NCBI GenBank assembly: GCA_018824145.1
Contig: JAHJHC010000062.1
Coordinates: forward strand, 1 to 41,451
Length of the DNA stretch: 41,451 nucleotides
Source: Candidatus Omnitrophota bacterium
GTDB taxonomy: Bacteria; Omnitrophota; Gorgyraeia; Gorgyraeales; Gorgyraeaceae
Reading direction: 5' to 3'
This document shows, one piece after another, positions 1 through 10,211 of the stretch (position 1 is the stretch's first letter; the number at the start of each line of letters is the position of its first letter). Position numbers and translations under genes: made by a program. Below the pieces are notes generated by a model. The model did not search any database, was not told the DNA's origin, and was given only the letters and a program-made list of their open reading frames with translations.

Positions 1-1
1 C

Positions 2-1162
2 AAGAGGCTTTTTAAAAGACTTTCCTTGAGGCCCTCAGACTTTAAGGACATTTCTGATTTGGATAAACTGCCGTTTATTAGCAAGAAGGATGTAAAGGGA
101 AACTCAGAGGATTTTTTGGCTGTAAATATGAACAGGTTTTTTATAAGGAAGGTCTTTACGAGCGGGACTACTGGCTCGCCTTTAAGGCTGTATAGGGATC
201 TATATTCTATCAATTTTGAGCATGCTATAGTCAAGAGACAATACAGATGGGCAGGATTTGATTCTAATCAGAGAAAGGTAATTTTGCGATCGAACCCTAT
301 TGTGGCTCCAAACATAAAGAGACGGTCTTTCTGGAGACGTGATTTTTTTCAGAAGAGTTTATTTGTTTCAGCATACCATCTTTCGGAAGAAAATATAGAT
401 TATTATTTTGACAATATTAGAAAATATAAACCAGTTGCTTTAGAGACAGTGCCTTCAGCAGGTTATCTCATGGCAAAGTTATTAAATCTTAAAGGTAAGC
501 ACCTCGATTTTAAATATGTATTTACCTCTTCAGAGGTCCTTATGCCTCATCAGAAGGTATTTATAGAGATGGAGTTCGGAACCAAGATATTTGATCACTA
601 TGGGACAGCAGAGAGAGTTTCGGCCATAGGTATGTGTGAAAGACAGAATTATCATATATATCCTGAATATGCAATAACAGAGTTGGTGCCTTTGGAAGAT
701 AAAAAAGGCTATTTTGAGGTCGTAGGCACCACATTGAATAATTTTGCCATGCCTCTTTTGAGGTATAAGACAGATGATATCGTAACGTTATCTTCCGAGA
801 GATGTCCGTGCGGCAGAAATTTTCAAAGAGTAGGGTCTATATACGGAAGAAAGACAGATACCTGTTTTGCGACAAAAGATGGCAGGTTTATATCTCTTCT
901 TTCAGGAATACTCTCTAGAGACTTAGAGGGTCTCATAGAGACACAGTTTATACAGGAAGATTTTGATATGTTAAAGGTGAAGATCGTGACAGACGAGAAA
1001 TATTCCAGTTATGATGAATCAAGACTTGAAGATAGTATAAAGAATTTTCTCGGAGAGGATATAAAGGTGTGTATCGAGAAGGTTTCTGATATTCCTAGAA
1101 CAAGTGGTGGTAAATTTAAACAGTTTATATCAAAGATAGAGAAAGAAGAGGCGTTCTTATGA
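2..1162 (+). CDS. Phenylacetate-CoA ligase/CapK-like adenylate-forming enzyme (5' truncated by window edge)
   Basis: TSGTTGSPLRLYRD (P-loop-like) and HYGTAERVSAIGMCE and CPCGR motifs. The reading frame stays open upstream of the TTG at 26 (KRLFKRLSLRPSDF...) and aligns with RRLFDSIGLS in the 4701 paralogue, so the true start is outside the window. Confidence 0.85.
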   Translation, partial: KRLFKRLSLRPSDFKDISDLDKLPFISKKDVKGNSEDFLAVNMNRFFIRKVFTSGTTGSPLRLYRDLYSINFEHAIVKRQYRWAGFDSNQRKVILRSNPIVAPNIKRRSFWRRDFFQKSLFVSAYHLSEENIDYYFDNIRKYKPVALETVPSAGYLMAKLLNLKGKHLDFKYVFTSSEVLMPHQKVFIEMEFGTKIFDHYGTAERVSAIGMCERQNYHIYPEYAITELVPLEDKKGYFEVVGTTLNNFAMPLLRYKTDDIVTLSSERCPCGRNFQRVGSIYGRKTDTCFATKDGRFISLLSGILSRDLEGLIETQFIQEDFDMLKVKIVTDEKYSSYDESRLEDSIKNFLGEDIKVCIEKVSDIPRTSGGKFKQFISKIEKEEAFL

Positions 1163-2238
1163 AGAAATTAAATGCTAACTACGAGGCTAGATTGTACAAA
1201 AGGCTTTCAGGTAACAAGGTCCGATGCAGTCTCTGTCCTAGAAGGTGTGTGATAGATGATGGAAGCACAGGGCGTTGCCGGGTCAGGATGAATGAAAAAG
1301 GGAAGCTTTATGCCATAAGTTATGGCAGGGCAGTGCATGTGGCAGAAGAATTCATAGAGACAGAGGCAGTGTTCCATTTTGAGCCGGGCAGCCGAATTTT
1401 ATCTGTTGGCAATGTGGGATGCAACCTGTCATGTGTGTATTGTCAGAACTGGAGATTTTCACAGTTAGACCATATTAATGAGAATGATATATTTGAATAC
1501 ACACCTGAACAAATCGTACGGATGGCCTTGGAAAAGGGTATAAAGGTTATTTCCTGGACGTATAATGATCCTGCAATCTGGCTGGAATTTGTAGAGGATA
1601 CAGCTAAGTTAGCCAGGAGGCATGGTATTTATAATCTATTTAAGTCAGCCTTGTTCTTAACGCCTGAGGCCATTGAAGCCTTTATGGATGTAATAGATAT
1701 CTTTAGTATTTCAGTAAAGAGCCTGGATCCGGATTTCTATCGTCGGTTCACAGGCGGATGGATAAAGCCTGTTATCGAGGGCACACAACAGATATTTAAA
1801 GGTCAAAGGCATCATATGGAAATAAGTAATCTGATTGTGACGGATGCGAATGACAATGAAAAAGACTATATGGATTTAATCAATTGGGTCAAGGCTCATC
1901 TATCGGTAGATGTACCTATTCATTTTGTGCGCTTTCATCCTAACTATAAATATACACATGTCTCAAGACCAACCATAGAGACACTTGAAAGGGCAAGGGA
2001 ATTGGCAAAGGCATCTGGTATAAGGCATTGTTATTTAGGTAATGTCTTTATGCATGAAGGTGCCAATACCTATTGCAGTGTTTGTAATAGCCTTCTCGTA
2101 GAGAGAAGAGGTTTGAATGCCGAGCCTATTGGTTTAGAATCTGGCAAGGAAGAATATATATGCAGGAGATGTAAGAATAGGACACAAATAAAGATGTTCC
2201 ATACCGAGGAGAGTTTTTATGAAAGCATTGAAGTATGA
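1159..2238 (+). CDS. AmrS-like (AmmeMemoRadiSam family) radical SAM enzyme
   Basis: CSLCPRRC N-terminal cluster, GCNLSCVYCQNW radical-SAM CxxxCxxC motif, C-terminal CSVCN...CRRC; 4-bp ATGA overlap with the previous CDS. Confidence 0.82.
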   Translation: MKKLNANYEARLYKRLSGNKVRCSLCPRRCVIDDGSTGRCRVRMNEKGKLYAISYGRAVHVAEEFIETEAVFHFEPGSRILSVGNVGCNLSCVYCQNWRFSQLDHINENDIFEYTPEQIVRMALEKGIKVISWTYNDPAIWLEFVEDTAKLARRHGIYNLFKSALFLTPEAIEAFMDVIDIFSISVKSLDPDFYRRFTGGWIKPVIEGTQQIFKGQRHHMEISNLIVTDANDNEKDYMDLINWVKAHLSVDVPIHFVRFHPNYKYTHVSRPTIETLERARELAKASGIRHCYLGNVFMHEGANTYCSVCNSLLVERRGLNAEPIGLESGKEEYICRRCKNRTQIKMFHTEESFYESIEV

Positions 2239-2530
2239 ATGGGATGATGATATCTGGTTGCTTCATGTAGAAGTTAATAATATGACTCAAAACAAGAGGA
2301 CCCTGGTATATTCCCGTGTTATAGAGAACGGTAATAATGGGGGAGAGAGTAAAATCTTTGTAAAACCAGGAGAGAGTTACAGATTTATTCTTTCGAGGAA
2401 TTATCTGCAGGAGAGAAGTTTGGATATTAGATTTGACAATAAGCTTTTACTGAAGATATTCAGACTCTATGACAGGGCCTATCTGCCCAGTAGTTCAGAT
2501 ATGGTCTATTCTAACAAGGATATACAGTGA
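2219..2530 (+). CDS. Hypothetical protein (103 aa), overlaps the radical SAM gene by 20 nt
   Basis: Open frame tightly coupled on both sides (20-nt overlap upstream, 4-nt overlap downstream). Confidence 0.6.
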   Translation: MKALKYEWDDDIWLLHVEVNNMTQNKRTLVYSRVIENGNNGGESKIFVKPGESYRFILSRNYLQERSLDIRFDNKLLLKIFRLYDRAYLPSSSDMVYSNKDIQ

Positions 2531-4704
2531 AGAAGATAGTCTTTATTAATTCAAGTTTATCACTTGGTGGCGCTGAGAAGATTGTTTATGAGGTAATTAA
2601 AGGGCTTGATAGGACAAGATTCCAGATAAAGTCGTATTGCCTTTACAGTCCTGGTGTTATAGGAAAGGCACTTATGTTAGAGCATATAGATTTTAATCAT
2701 AGCTTTATGCGCAATAAGTACGATTTGAGAGGTATCTATAGACTTGCCAAGTTAGTTGGAAAGGAAAGAACAGATGTCTTATATCTACAGAGTTCGCCAT
2801 TGGTGTTATTTTGGGGATTTATCTTGGGAATGATGTTTAAAATCCCTCATACTGTAACAGTTTTACATGGCATGAAAGATTCTTTTTGGCGGGAAAGACT
2901 TAAGTCTAACATTGTAAATAGATTGATATTGCATAGATTGGATAGGATAGGAGTAGTGTCTAAGGCAAAATTAGCTTCATTACTTAAAAAATACAAGTTA
3001 GATCCATCCAAGGTCGAATTGATAAATAATGCAGTAGATATTGATAGATTTACGCCTCTGAAAGATATTGACGGATTTAAAAAGAAGATAGGTATTACTG
3101 ATAACGAGAAGATTATAGGTATTGTGGGAAGGTTGGTGACTGAGAAGGCATACGATGTCTTTCTAAAATCAGCCCAGCATATTAAAACACGCATTCCAAA
3201 CTCTAAATTCGTAATCGTAGGAGATGGTAGAGAAAGGACGAATCTTGAAAGATTGACAAAAGATCTGGGGCTTGAGAATCAGGTGATATTTTTGGGCGAA
3301 AGACATGATGTAAGTATTCTTATTGCATTGTTTGATGTTGCAGTACTTTCTTCAAGGATAGAATCACTTCCTGTGGTACTGTTGGAATATATGGCAGCTT
3401 GTAGGCCTATTGTTGCAACTGATGTGGGTGGGAATTCTGAGGTTTTGTTACATGGCCAGTCAGGACTTATTGTGCCTCCTGAAGAGCCCGGATTAATCGC
3501 AGATGCTGTCATAAGACTTCTTAATAATACTGAATATGCCAAGAACATGGGGATGGAGGCCAGAAGAAGAGTAGAAGAAAGTTTTTCCTTAGATGGATTT
3601 ATGACTAAGATGGAAAGATTTTTTTCATTTGATACAACATGTCATATATTGATGGCAGGCCCTTCTTTAAATTCAAAAGGTGGCATATCTTCTTTTGCGA
3701 AAAATCTTCTTAGTTCAAAATCTCCAGGAGAGTTTAAGATAGAATATCATCCTACAACGACTGATGCCAATAATATTTTTAAATCAGTTTTTTTTATAAA
3801 AAGCCTTGTCCTGCTTTTTATTAGATTATTGACGGATAAAAATATAAAGATTATTCATATATGCAGTGCCTCAAAAGGCAGTTTTTACAGAAAGGCAGTA
3901 GTCTTATTGGTATCCAAGCTCTTTAAAAAATCAGTAATTTTTCATATACATGGCGGAGGATTTCAGCTGTTTTATAACAGTTCACATGGTCTAAAGAGAG
4001 CTTTTGTGAGAAAGATATTGGATCTTTCTGATAGCATAATTGTTTTATCTGAATCATGGCATTCCGCAGTGAAGAATATGACGAAAAATACAAACATAAA
4101 AATAATACCCAATCCCATAGATACGTCTCTATTCGAGTCTGTTAGGACAAGGAGGGCTTTTGATTTAAATGTATTTACTGCAGGCCGTCTTGAAAGCCAG
4201 AAAGGGACTTATGACATATTAGACATAGTACCAGATGTCCTGAAGGAAATACCGCATGTGAGGTTTTCTTTAGCAGGTAACGGTGATATTGAGAAGATAA
4301 GTATGCTTTGTAAGGAAAGAGGTATCGAGAAGAATGTAATATTATTAGGTTGGCTCGATAGAGAGATGTTACTTGCTGAACTTAAAAAGGCAGCTTTATT
4401 TTTGTTGCCGTCCTACCATGAAGGGCTTCCTATCTCTATATTAGAGGCAATGGCTTCTGGATTGCCTGTAATTTCTACAAAAGTAGGAGGCATACCTGAG
4501 ATTATAGAAGACGGTGTGAATGGCTTTTTAGTGGCACCGGGGAATAAAAAGGAATTGGTTGAAAAGATAATAGGCTTACTTAGAGATGCAAAACTCAAAA
4601 AGAAGATGGCAAAGAATAATATTGAGAAGATAGATCTGATTTACAGGTCAGATCGTATACTTGATAGAATGCACGTCGAGTATAAACATCTGATAACAGA
4701 GTGA
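2527..4704 (+). CDS. Tandem (fused) GT4-type glycosyltransferase, two glycosyltransferase halves
   Basis: Half 1: SLSLGGAEKIVYEV, GRLVTEKAYDVFLKS, VLLEYMAACRPIVATDVGGNSEV. Half 2: GRLESQKGTYDILD, SYHEGLPISILEAMASGLPVISTKVGGIPEI. Confidence 0.88.
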   Translation: MKKIVFINSSLSLGGAEKIVYEVIKGLDRTRFQIKSYCLYSPGVIGKALMLEHIDFNHSFMRNKYDLRGIYRLAKLVGKERTDVLYLQSSPLVLFWGFILGMMFKIPHTVTVLHGMKDSFWRERLKSNIVNRLILHRLDRIGVVSKAKLASLLKKYKLDPSKVELINNAVDIDRFTPLKDIDGFKKKIGITDNEKIIGIVGRLVTEKAYDVFLKSAQHIKTRIPNSKFVIVGDGRERTNLERLTKDLGLENQVIFLGERHDVSILIALFDVAVLSSRIESLPVVLLEYMAACRPIVATDVGGNSEVLLHGQSGLIVPPEEPGLIADAVIRLLNNTEYAKNMGMEARRRVEESFSLDGFMTKMERFFSFDTTCHILMAGPSLNSKGGISSFAKNLLSSKSPGEFKIEYHPTTTDANNIFKSVFFIKSLVLLFIRLLTDKNIKIIHICSASKGSFYRKAVVLLVSKLFKKSVIFHIHGGGFQLFYNSSHGLKRAFVRKILDLSDSIIVLSESWHSAVKNMTKNTNIKIIPNPIDTSLFESVRTRRAFDLNVFTAGRLESQKGTYDILDIVPDVLKEIPHVRFSLAGNGDIEKISMLCKERGIEKNVILLGWLDREMLLAELKKAALFLLPSYHEGLPISILEAMASGLPVISTKVGGIPEIIEDGVNGFLVAPGNKKELVEKIIGLLRDAKLKKKMAKNNIEKIDLIYRSDRILDRMHVEYKHLITE

Positions 4705-6056
4705 TTACTATGGTCAAAGATTTGAATATCACTATAAAAAGGTTGATATGGAGAAGATTGCGTGAGGGAAAACGTTTTAAGCATATATTTTCATGTATCC
4801 AAGAGATAGATAGGTTCTCTAAAGAAGAGATCAGGAGATTGCAGTTAGAGACATTGAAGGAAATTATCCGTCATTCTTATAGTAGTGTCCCTTATTATAG
4901 AAGGCTCTTTGATAGCATTGGTCTTAGTGTAAATGGTAGGTTTAATTTCGAAGATATAGCGAAGATCCCGTTTCTTACAAAGGATGAAATTGCAAGAAAT
5001 ACACATGATTTCATATCTTCACATTCGAAAAAGGCCTTTTTGAAAAAAACAGCAAGTAGTGGAACGACCGGCCGCCCTGTAGTGCTTTATAGAGACTTAT
5101 ATTCTATTAATTTTGAGAATGCAATATTGTGGAAACAGCGCTCTTGGGCAGGTATTAAACATGGAGATAAAAAGGCGACCATTAGAGGAGAGTTTGTAGT
5201 GGATGGTTCGAAAAATAAGCCTCCTTTTTGGAAGATCGATTGGCTTGGTAAGGAATTGATTTTATCTTCTTACCATATTTCAAGTAAAAATGTCCGTTAT
5301 TATCTGGAAATATTAAAGAATTTTAGGCCGCATTATATAGAGGCATACCCGTCGTCTCTTTATTTATTGGCAAGATTTATAAAAGACCTTGGGCTTGAAA
5401 GTGTACCTGTTAAAGCAGCTATCACCTCTTCCGAAATGATCGAAGATTATAAGAAGGCGTTGATAGAGGATGTCTTTAGATGTAAGGTATATGATTTTTA
5501 CGGAAACGCTGAACGGGTATCAGCTATAGCAACTTGTCCGGCGGGGAATTATCATATTCTTCCCGAATATGGATTTACGGAATTGATAGATTTAAAAGAA
5601 GATAAATATAATAAAGAACTTACAGGGACTTCTTTTATCAATATGTCAATGCCGCTTATCAGATATCGCACCGGAGATATGGTTGTCCCTTCACCTGGAC
5701 AATGTGAATGTGGGAGGCAATCACAAGTAGTTCAGAGCATTATAGGAAGATTGGACGATATAATTGTTACGCCAGAAGGACGATACATCCCGGTTATAGA
5801 CTCTATATTAGACAGGGATTTCTACGATATAGTCGAGATTCAGTTTATACAGGAAGATCATTGCAGTATTAGAGTAAGACTTGTCCCTGGGAGAGATTTT
5901 GGAAATTCCGACAGGAATAAACTTATCTCCAAGTTGTCTGAACGGATCGGATCCAATATGAAAATCTATGTGGAAGAAGTAGATTCCATAGAACGGGCAA
6001 AAAACGGAAAGTACAGGACAGTCATATCTAATATAAAAAGGAAGGAATATGAATAA
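4701..6056 (+). CDS. CapK/PaaK-like adenylate-forming enzyme, paralogue of the first CDS
   Basis: SSGTTGRPVVLYRDLYSINFENAI, FYGNAERVSAIATCP, CECGRQSQ; clear similarity to the ORF at 26..1162. Confidence 0.87.
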   Translation: MITMVKDLNITIKRLIWRRLREGKRFKHIFSCIQEIDRFSKEEIRRLQLETLKEIIRHSYSSVPYYRRLFDSIGLSVNGRFNFEDIAKIPFLTKDEIARNTHDFISSHSKKAFLKKTASSGTTGRPVVLYRDLYSINFENAILWKQRSWAGIKHGDKKATIRGEFVVDGSKNKPPFWKIDWLGKELILSSYHISSKNVRYYLEILKNFRPHYIEAYPSSLYLLARFIKDLGLESVPVKAAITSSEMIEDYKKALIEDVFRCKVYDFYGNAERVSAIATCPAGNYHILPEYGFTELIDLKEDKYNKELTGTSFINMSMPLIRYRTGDMVVPSPGQCECGRQSQVVQSIIGRLDDIIVTPEGRYIPVIDSILDRDFYDIVEIQFIQEDHCSIRVRLVPGRDFGNSDRNKLISKLSERIGSNMKIYVEEVDSIERAKNGKYRTVISNIKRKEYE

Positions 6057-8049
6057 GTTTATATGGTATATAAAAAGGCTATCCTGTATGTCTTTAGCCG
6101 AGATATCCCATAGAACATATATATTTATTGGAATAAATGCCAGTAGATTTATTCGTAATAATGTGGATATGGAAAAGGTGCTGGATCGAAATCCGATAAA
6201 AACAAATTTTTATTTTGGACCTAATAGTATTGGAGAATTAAGACAGGAATTCATTAATCTTTTTCCGGGAAGATTAAAAGAGATTGTTAATGAAGCGGAT
6301 TTATGTTGCCAACATAAATTCAGGGTATTTGATTTAGATTTGGATGCAGGGGAACATATAGATTGGCACAAAGACATAGTTACAGGGAAAAGGTGGCCTA
6401 TAAAGTACTGGGCCGATATAGATTTTAGAAATAATCATTGCTCTAAAGATGTTAGGTTAGTATGGGAGTTGAACAGGCATCAACATCTTGTGACACTGGG
6501 CGAGGCGTATCTATTGACAGTACAAAAAAAATATGCTGAAGAGGTAAAAAATCAGATTTTTTCATGGATAACAGATAATCCTATCCATATTGGTGTGAAT
6601 TGGGCAAGCCCGCTTGAGATTAGTATAAGGCTTGTATCGTGGTGTTGGGCGTATAAATTCATAGAATCTTCATGTGTTTTTTCGGAAGATAACAAGGCCG
6701 AATTTTTGAAATCCATATATATGCAGGTAAATTTTATAGATAGAAATATATCAAAATATTCCTCTGCAAACAATCATCTAATAGGAGAGGCATGCGGTTT
6801 ATTGATGACTGGACTTGCATTCCCTGAATTTAAAAATTCTGAAGAATGGGTAAATAAAGGTAAGGCGATTTTGTTTGAGGAGATATTAAAACAGGTGCAT
6901 CCAGACGGCGTTACAAAAGAGCAGGCATTTGGCTATCAGGTTTTTGTAATGGAACTATGTTTACTTGCTGTTATTCTCCTTGTAAAAAATGATATAAAAG
7001 TCCCGGAAGAGGTATATGAGAGATTCTATGCAATGTGCGAATTTATTATAAATATAATGGATGTAAACGGAAAGATACCCAATATCGGAGATTCGGACAG
7101 TGGTAGGGCTGTGAGGTTGTCACAGGATAAGAAATTTAACGTAGTTAAATCTTTATTGTCAAGTGCCAGTATTTTAAATGGAAGGGGAGATTTCAAAGAA
7201 AAGGGTGGTGTTTTTGAAGAGGTGCAATATTGGCTATTTGGCGCAAAAGGATTTAGAAGATATAAACGCATAAATAGTGTCAAACCGTTTTTACATTCCA
7301 GGCTTTTTAAAAAGGGAGGATATGCTGTTTTTAGGGGCTCTTCAGATAATGGTAAGGCCAGCATTCTTACGATGGACTGTGGTGAACTGGGCTACACTTC
7401 AATTGCAGCTCATGGACATGCAGATTTATTGAGTATAACGCTTTCTTTAGATGGGGTAGAGTTTTTAATAGATCCAGGCACGTATCTTTACCATACTGGT
7501 AGTGCCTGGAGAGATTATTTTAGAGGCACCAGCTCTCACAATACCATTACTGTAAATAATAAAAATCAGTCAGAGATAAAAGGGCCTTTTATGTGGGGGA
7601 AAAGACCTGTGCCAACTATAGAAGAATGGGAAAGTTCTAATAATCGGGATCGTATCAGTGTTTCATATAACAACTGTACAGTCAGACATAAAAGAACAAT
7701 TTATTTTGATAAAAAGAAAAACGTATGGTTGATTGAAGATTTTCTCAAAACAAAAGAAAAGAGTACAATAAGGCAATATTTTCATTTATCTCCTTTCTCT
7801 ACAGTGAAATTATTTGGTACGAATATACTTGAGATACAAAATCAGGGTATTTTTTTATATATGATATTGGACAAGACTTTTTCTGTAGATATAAAGGAAG
7901 GAGAGGAGTCTCCAATAGCTGGCTGGTCTTCCAATATGTTCGGAAACAAGGTGAATAGCCCTACCGTGCTAAATAAGGCCCTTATAGAGGGAAGCGAGAA
8001 GTTTTATACCCTTTTGTATTTTTCGAGAAAGAAATTGAGGTTGCATTGA
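6049..8049 (+). CDS. Heparinase II/III family / alginate lyase-like protein
   Basis: IGVNWASPLEISIRLVSWCWA, AHGHADLLSITLSLDGVEFLIDPGTYLYH, GTSSHNTITVNNKNQSEI motifs typical of the family. Confidence 0.85.
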   Translation: MNKFIWYIKRLSCMSLAEISHRTYIFIGINASRFIRNNVDMEKVLDRNPIKTNFYFGPNSIGELRQEFINLFPGRLKEIVNEADLCCQHKFRVFDLDLDAGEHIDWHKDIVTGKRWPIKYWADIDFRNNHCSKDVRLVWELNRHQHLVTLGEAYLLTVQKKYAEEVKNQIFSWITDNPIHIGVNWASPLEISIRLVSWCWAYKFIESSCVFSEDNKAEFLKSIYMQVNFIDRNISKYSSANNHLIGEACGLLMTGLAFPEFKNSEEWVNKGKAILFEEILKQVHPDGVTKEQAFGYQVFVMELCLLAVILLVKNDIKVPEEVYERFYAMCEFIINIMDVNGKIPNIGDSDSGRAVRLSQDKKFNVVKSLLSSASILNGRGDFKEKGGVFEEVQYWLFGAKGFRRYKRINSVKPFLHSRLFKKGGYAVFRGSSDNGKASILTMDCGELGYTSIAAHGHADLLSITLSLDGVEFLIDPGTYLYHTGSAWRDYFRGTSSHNTITVNNKNQSEIKGPFMWGKRPVPTIEEWESSNNRDRISVSYNNCTVRHKRTIYFDKKKNVWLIEDFLKTKEKSTIRQYFHLSPFSTVKLFGTNILEIQNQGIFLYMILDKTFSVDIKEGEESPIAGWSSNMFGNKVNSPTVLNKALIEGSEKFYTLLYFSRKKLRLH

Positions 8050-8082
8050 TTTAGAAAATTATAGTTTGGAGGCAAATTGGAT

Positions 8083-9189
8083 ATGAAGTTGAAGATTCTT
8101 AATGTAGTAGGTGCCAGGCCGAATTTTATGAAGATAGCCCCGATTATAAAAGAGATGAGGCGCTATCCGGATAAGATTATACCTTTATTGGTCCATACTG
8201 GCCAGCATTTTGACCGTGAGATGTCCAAGTTATTTTTTAAGGATTTGAATCTGCCTGAACCGGATTTTTATTTAGGCGTAGGCACAGGTTCACATGCTGT
8301 TCAGACTTCTAAGATTATAGAGAGATTCGAGAAGATATTATTAAAGGTAAGGCCTGATTTAGTATTAGTAGTAGGGGATGTGAATTCTACCATTGGCTGT
8401 GCATTGTGCGCGGTAAAGATGCATATCCCTGTAGCCCATGTGGAGGCTGGGTTAAGGAGTTTTAATAGAGCTATGCCGGAAGAGATTAACCGGATTTTGA
8501 CTGATACTATAGCAGAATACTTATTTATTACAGAGAAAAGTGCTGGGGCGAATTTATTAAAGCAGGGTGTCTCTAGAGATAGTACCTATTTTGTGGGAAA
8601 TGTGATGATTGATACGTTGCTAAGTCATAAGGAGAAGGCCTGTAACAGTACTATCTTAAAGAAGTTGGACCTAAAAAAAAGAAATTACGCAGTCTTAACC
8701 CTGCATAGGCCAAGCAATGTAGACGAGAGACAGACCCTTATCAATATATTTGATGCACTGAATGATATACAGAAGAGGATTAAGATTGTATGGCCTGTAC
8801 ATCCTCGCTCAAAAAAGATGTTGGATAAGTTTAAATTCAATGGCGCGATATCGAGAATGGCTAATCTCAAGATGGTTCCTGCGATGGGCTATCTGGATTT
8901 TTTAAAGCTAATGACAGATTCCAAGTTTGTCCTGACGGATTCAGGGGGTATTCAGGAAGAGACTAGTGTACTTGGTATACCATGCCTTACTCTTCGCGAG
9001 AATACAGAGAGGCCTGTGACAGTTGAGGAAGGGACAAATATTATCGTAGGGCAGGATAGAGATAAAATAACCAAAGAGAGTCTTAAGATTATGTGCGGTA
9101 AGTTTAAAAAAGGCAGGAGGCCAAGGCTTTGGGATGGAAAGGCAGCTAAACGTATTGTTAAGATATTGATTAGAGAAGGAAGGAAGTAA
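8083..9189 (+). CDS. wecB: UDP-N-acetylglucosamine 2-epimerase (non-hydrolysing)
   Basis: GARPNFMKIAPII, HTGQHFDREMS, GDVNSTIGCALCAVKMHIPVAHVEAGLRSF. ATG at 8083 is better placed after GGAGG (8068-8072) than the TTG at 8077 in the ORF track. Confidence 0.92.
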   Translation: MKLKILNVVGARPNFMKIAPIIKEMRRYPDKIIPLLVHTGQHFDREMSKLFFKDLNLPEPDFYLGVGTGSHAVQTSKIIERFEKILLKVRPDLVLVVGDVNSTIGCALCAVKMHIPVAHVEAGLRSFNRAMPEEINRILTDTIAEYLFITEKSAGANLLKQGVSRDSTYFVGNVMIDTLLSHKEKACNSTILKKLDLKKRNYAVLTLHRPSNVDERQTLINIFDALNDIQKRIKIVWPVHPRSKKMLDKFKFNGAISRMANLKMVPAMGYLDFLKLMTDSKFVLTDSGGIQEETSVLGIPCLTLRENTERPVTVEEGTNIIVGQDRDKITKESLKIMCGKFKKGRRPRLWDGKAAKRIVKILIREGRK

Positions 9190-10211
9190 TGAAAAGTAAT
9201 ATCATTCAGGATAAAAAGACATATCAAATGCATCTTCAGAAAGAGGCTGAATTTTGGGGCAAGATGGCAGAAGAAAGGTGGAAAGGAGGGGTTCCACTTA
9301 CTATGGATTATCAGCTTGCTACAAGATATAGAGTAAAAAGAGAGGCCCTTGGATGGGGAGATTATATTCAAGATCCTGAACTGGAGGCCTTGACCCCATT
9401 TGGTAGCGCACGGACAAAATTTATCGAGTTTGCTAAAAAAAGTAGCGGAGAAAGGGCACTTGACCTTTGCTGTGGTGCGGGGTTTTTGACTTTAGAGTTG
9501 GCACGAGCGGGTAAATCAGTCGATGCAATAGATTATAGTGAAAGAGAGATCAATGTGGCTAAGAAATATCAGCGTGGATTGAAAGAACAACCTTTGGGAA
9601 AGATTAATTGGATAATAGCGGATTTGAACAATTACAAACTTCCGACTGAAGAATATGACCTTGTTACTGCGTGGGATGGACTTCATCATATACCTAATAT
9701 CGATAGGTTATGTAATGAGATATACAATTCATTGAAACCCGGAGGGGTATTTCTTTTTTGTGAACGCATTTGGGGAGGGGAAGAACAAACATTTAAGGCT
9801 AAGATAAGTCAGGCATTTGAAATAACACTGAATGTTTGCCTTCCGTTAGCATGGCCTTATTCTAAACGTGTCAAAGTATTTAAGAATATGCTAAGCATTA
9901 TATATAACAAATATATCTTAAAACGTAACGTAGAGTTTGGTGCAAAGTTGGAGCAGGAAAACCATGGGTATAGTACGCCATTTGAAGATAGTATCGGTGT
10001 AGAAATGTTGTCTGCGATAGGGAAGTTTTTTGAAATTGCAAACCTACAAAAATTCGGTGCTTTTTCAGAAGAGGCTTGTAGATCATTGGATCTCCCGCGT
10101 TTTTTACGGATACCTGCGATATTATTTTTATCATGGTTTGATTACCTTTGGGTGAAGAGTAGATTGCTTGAAGGTAAGATATTCATGGGGTATGCAAAAA
10201 AAAGAAAATGA
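9189..10211 (+). CDS. Class I SAM-dependent methyltransferase
   Basis: ALDLCCGAGFLTLELARAGKSVDAIDYSE glycine-rich motif I; TAWDGLHHIPN; NSLKPGGVFLFCE. Confidence 0.87.
   Translation: MKSNIIQDKKTYQMHLQKEAEFWGKMAEERWKGGVPLTMDYQLATRYRVKREALGWGDYIQDPELEALTPFGSARTKFIEFAKKSSGERALDLCCGAGFLTLELARAGKSVDAIDYSEREINVAKKYQRGLKEQPLGKINWIIADLNNYKLPTEEYDLVTAWDGLHHIPNIDRLCNEIYNSLKPGGVFLFCERIWGGEEQTFKAKISQAFEITLNVCLPLAWPYSKRVKVFKNMLSIIYNKYILKRNVEFGAKLEQENHGYSTPFEDSIGVEMLSAIGKFFEIANLQKFGAFSEEACRSLDLPRFLRIPAILFLSWFDYLWVKSRLLEGKIFMGYAKKRK

Noticed and set aside
2847-3548. Minus-strand ORFs inside the glycosyltransferase and similar antisense ORFs throughout
   Set aside because: Serine/isoleucine-rich shadow ORFs opposite clearly coding frames, no ribosome-binding sites or domains.
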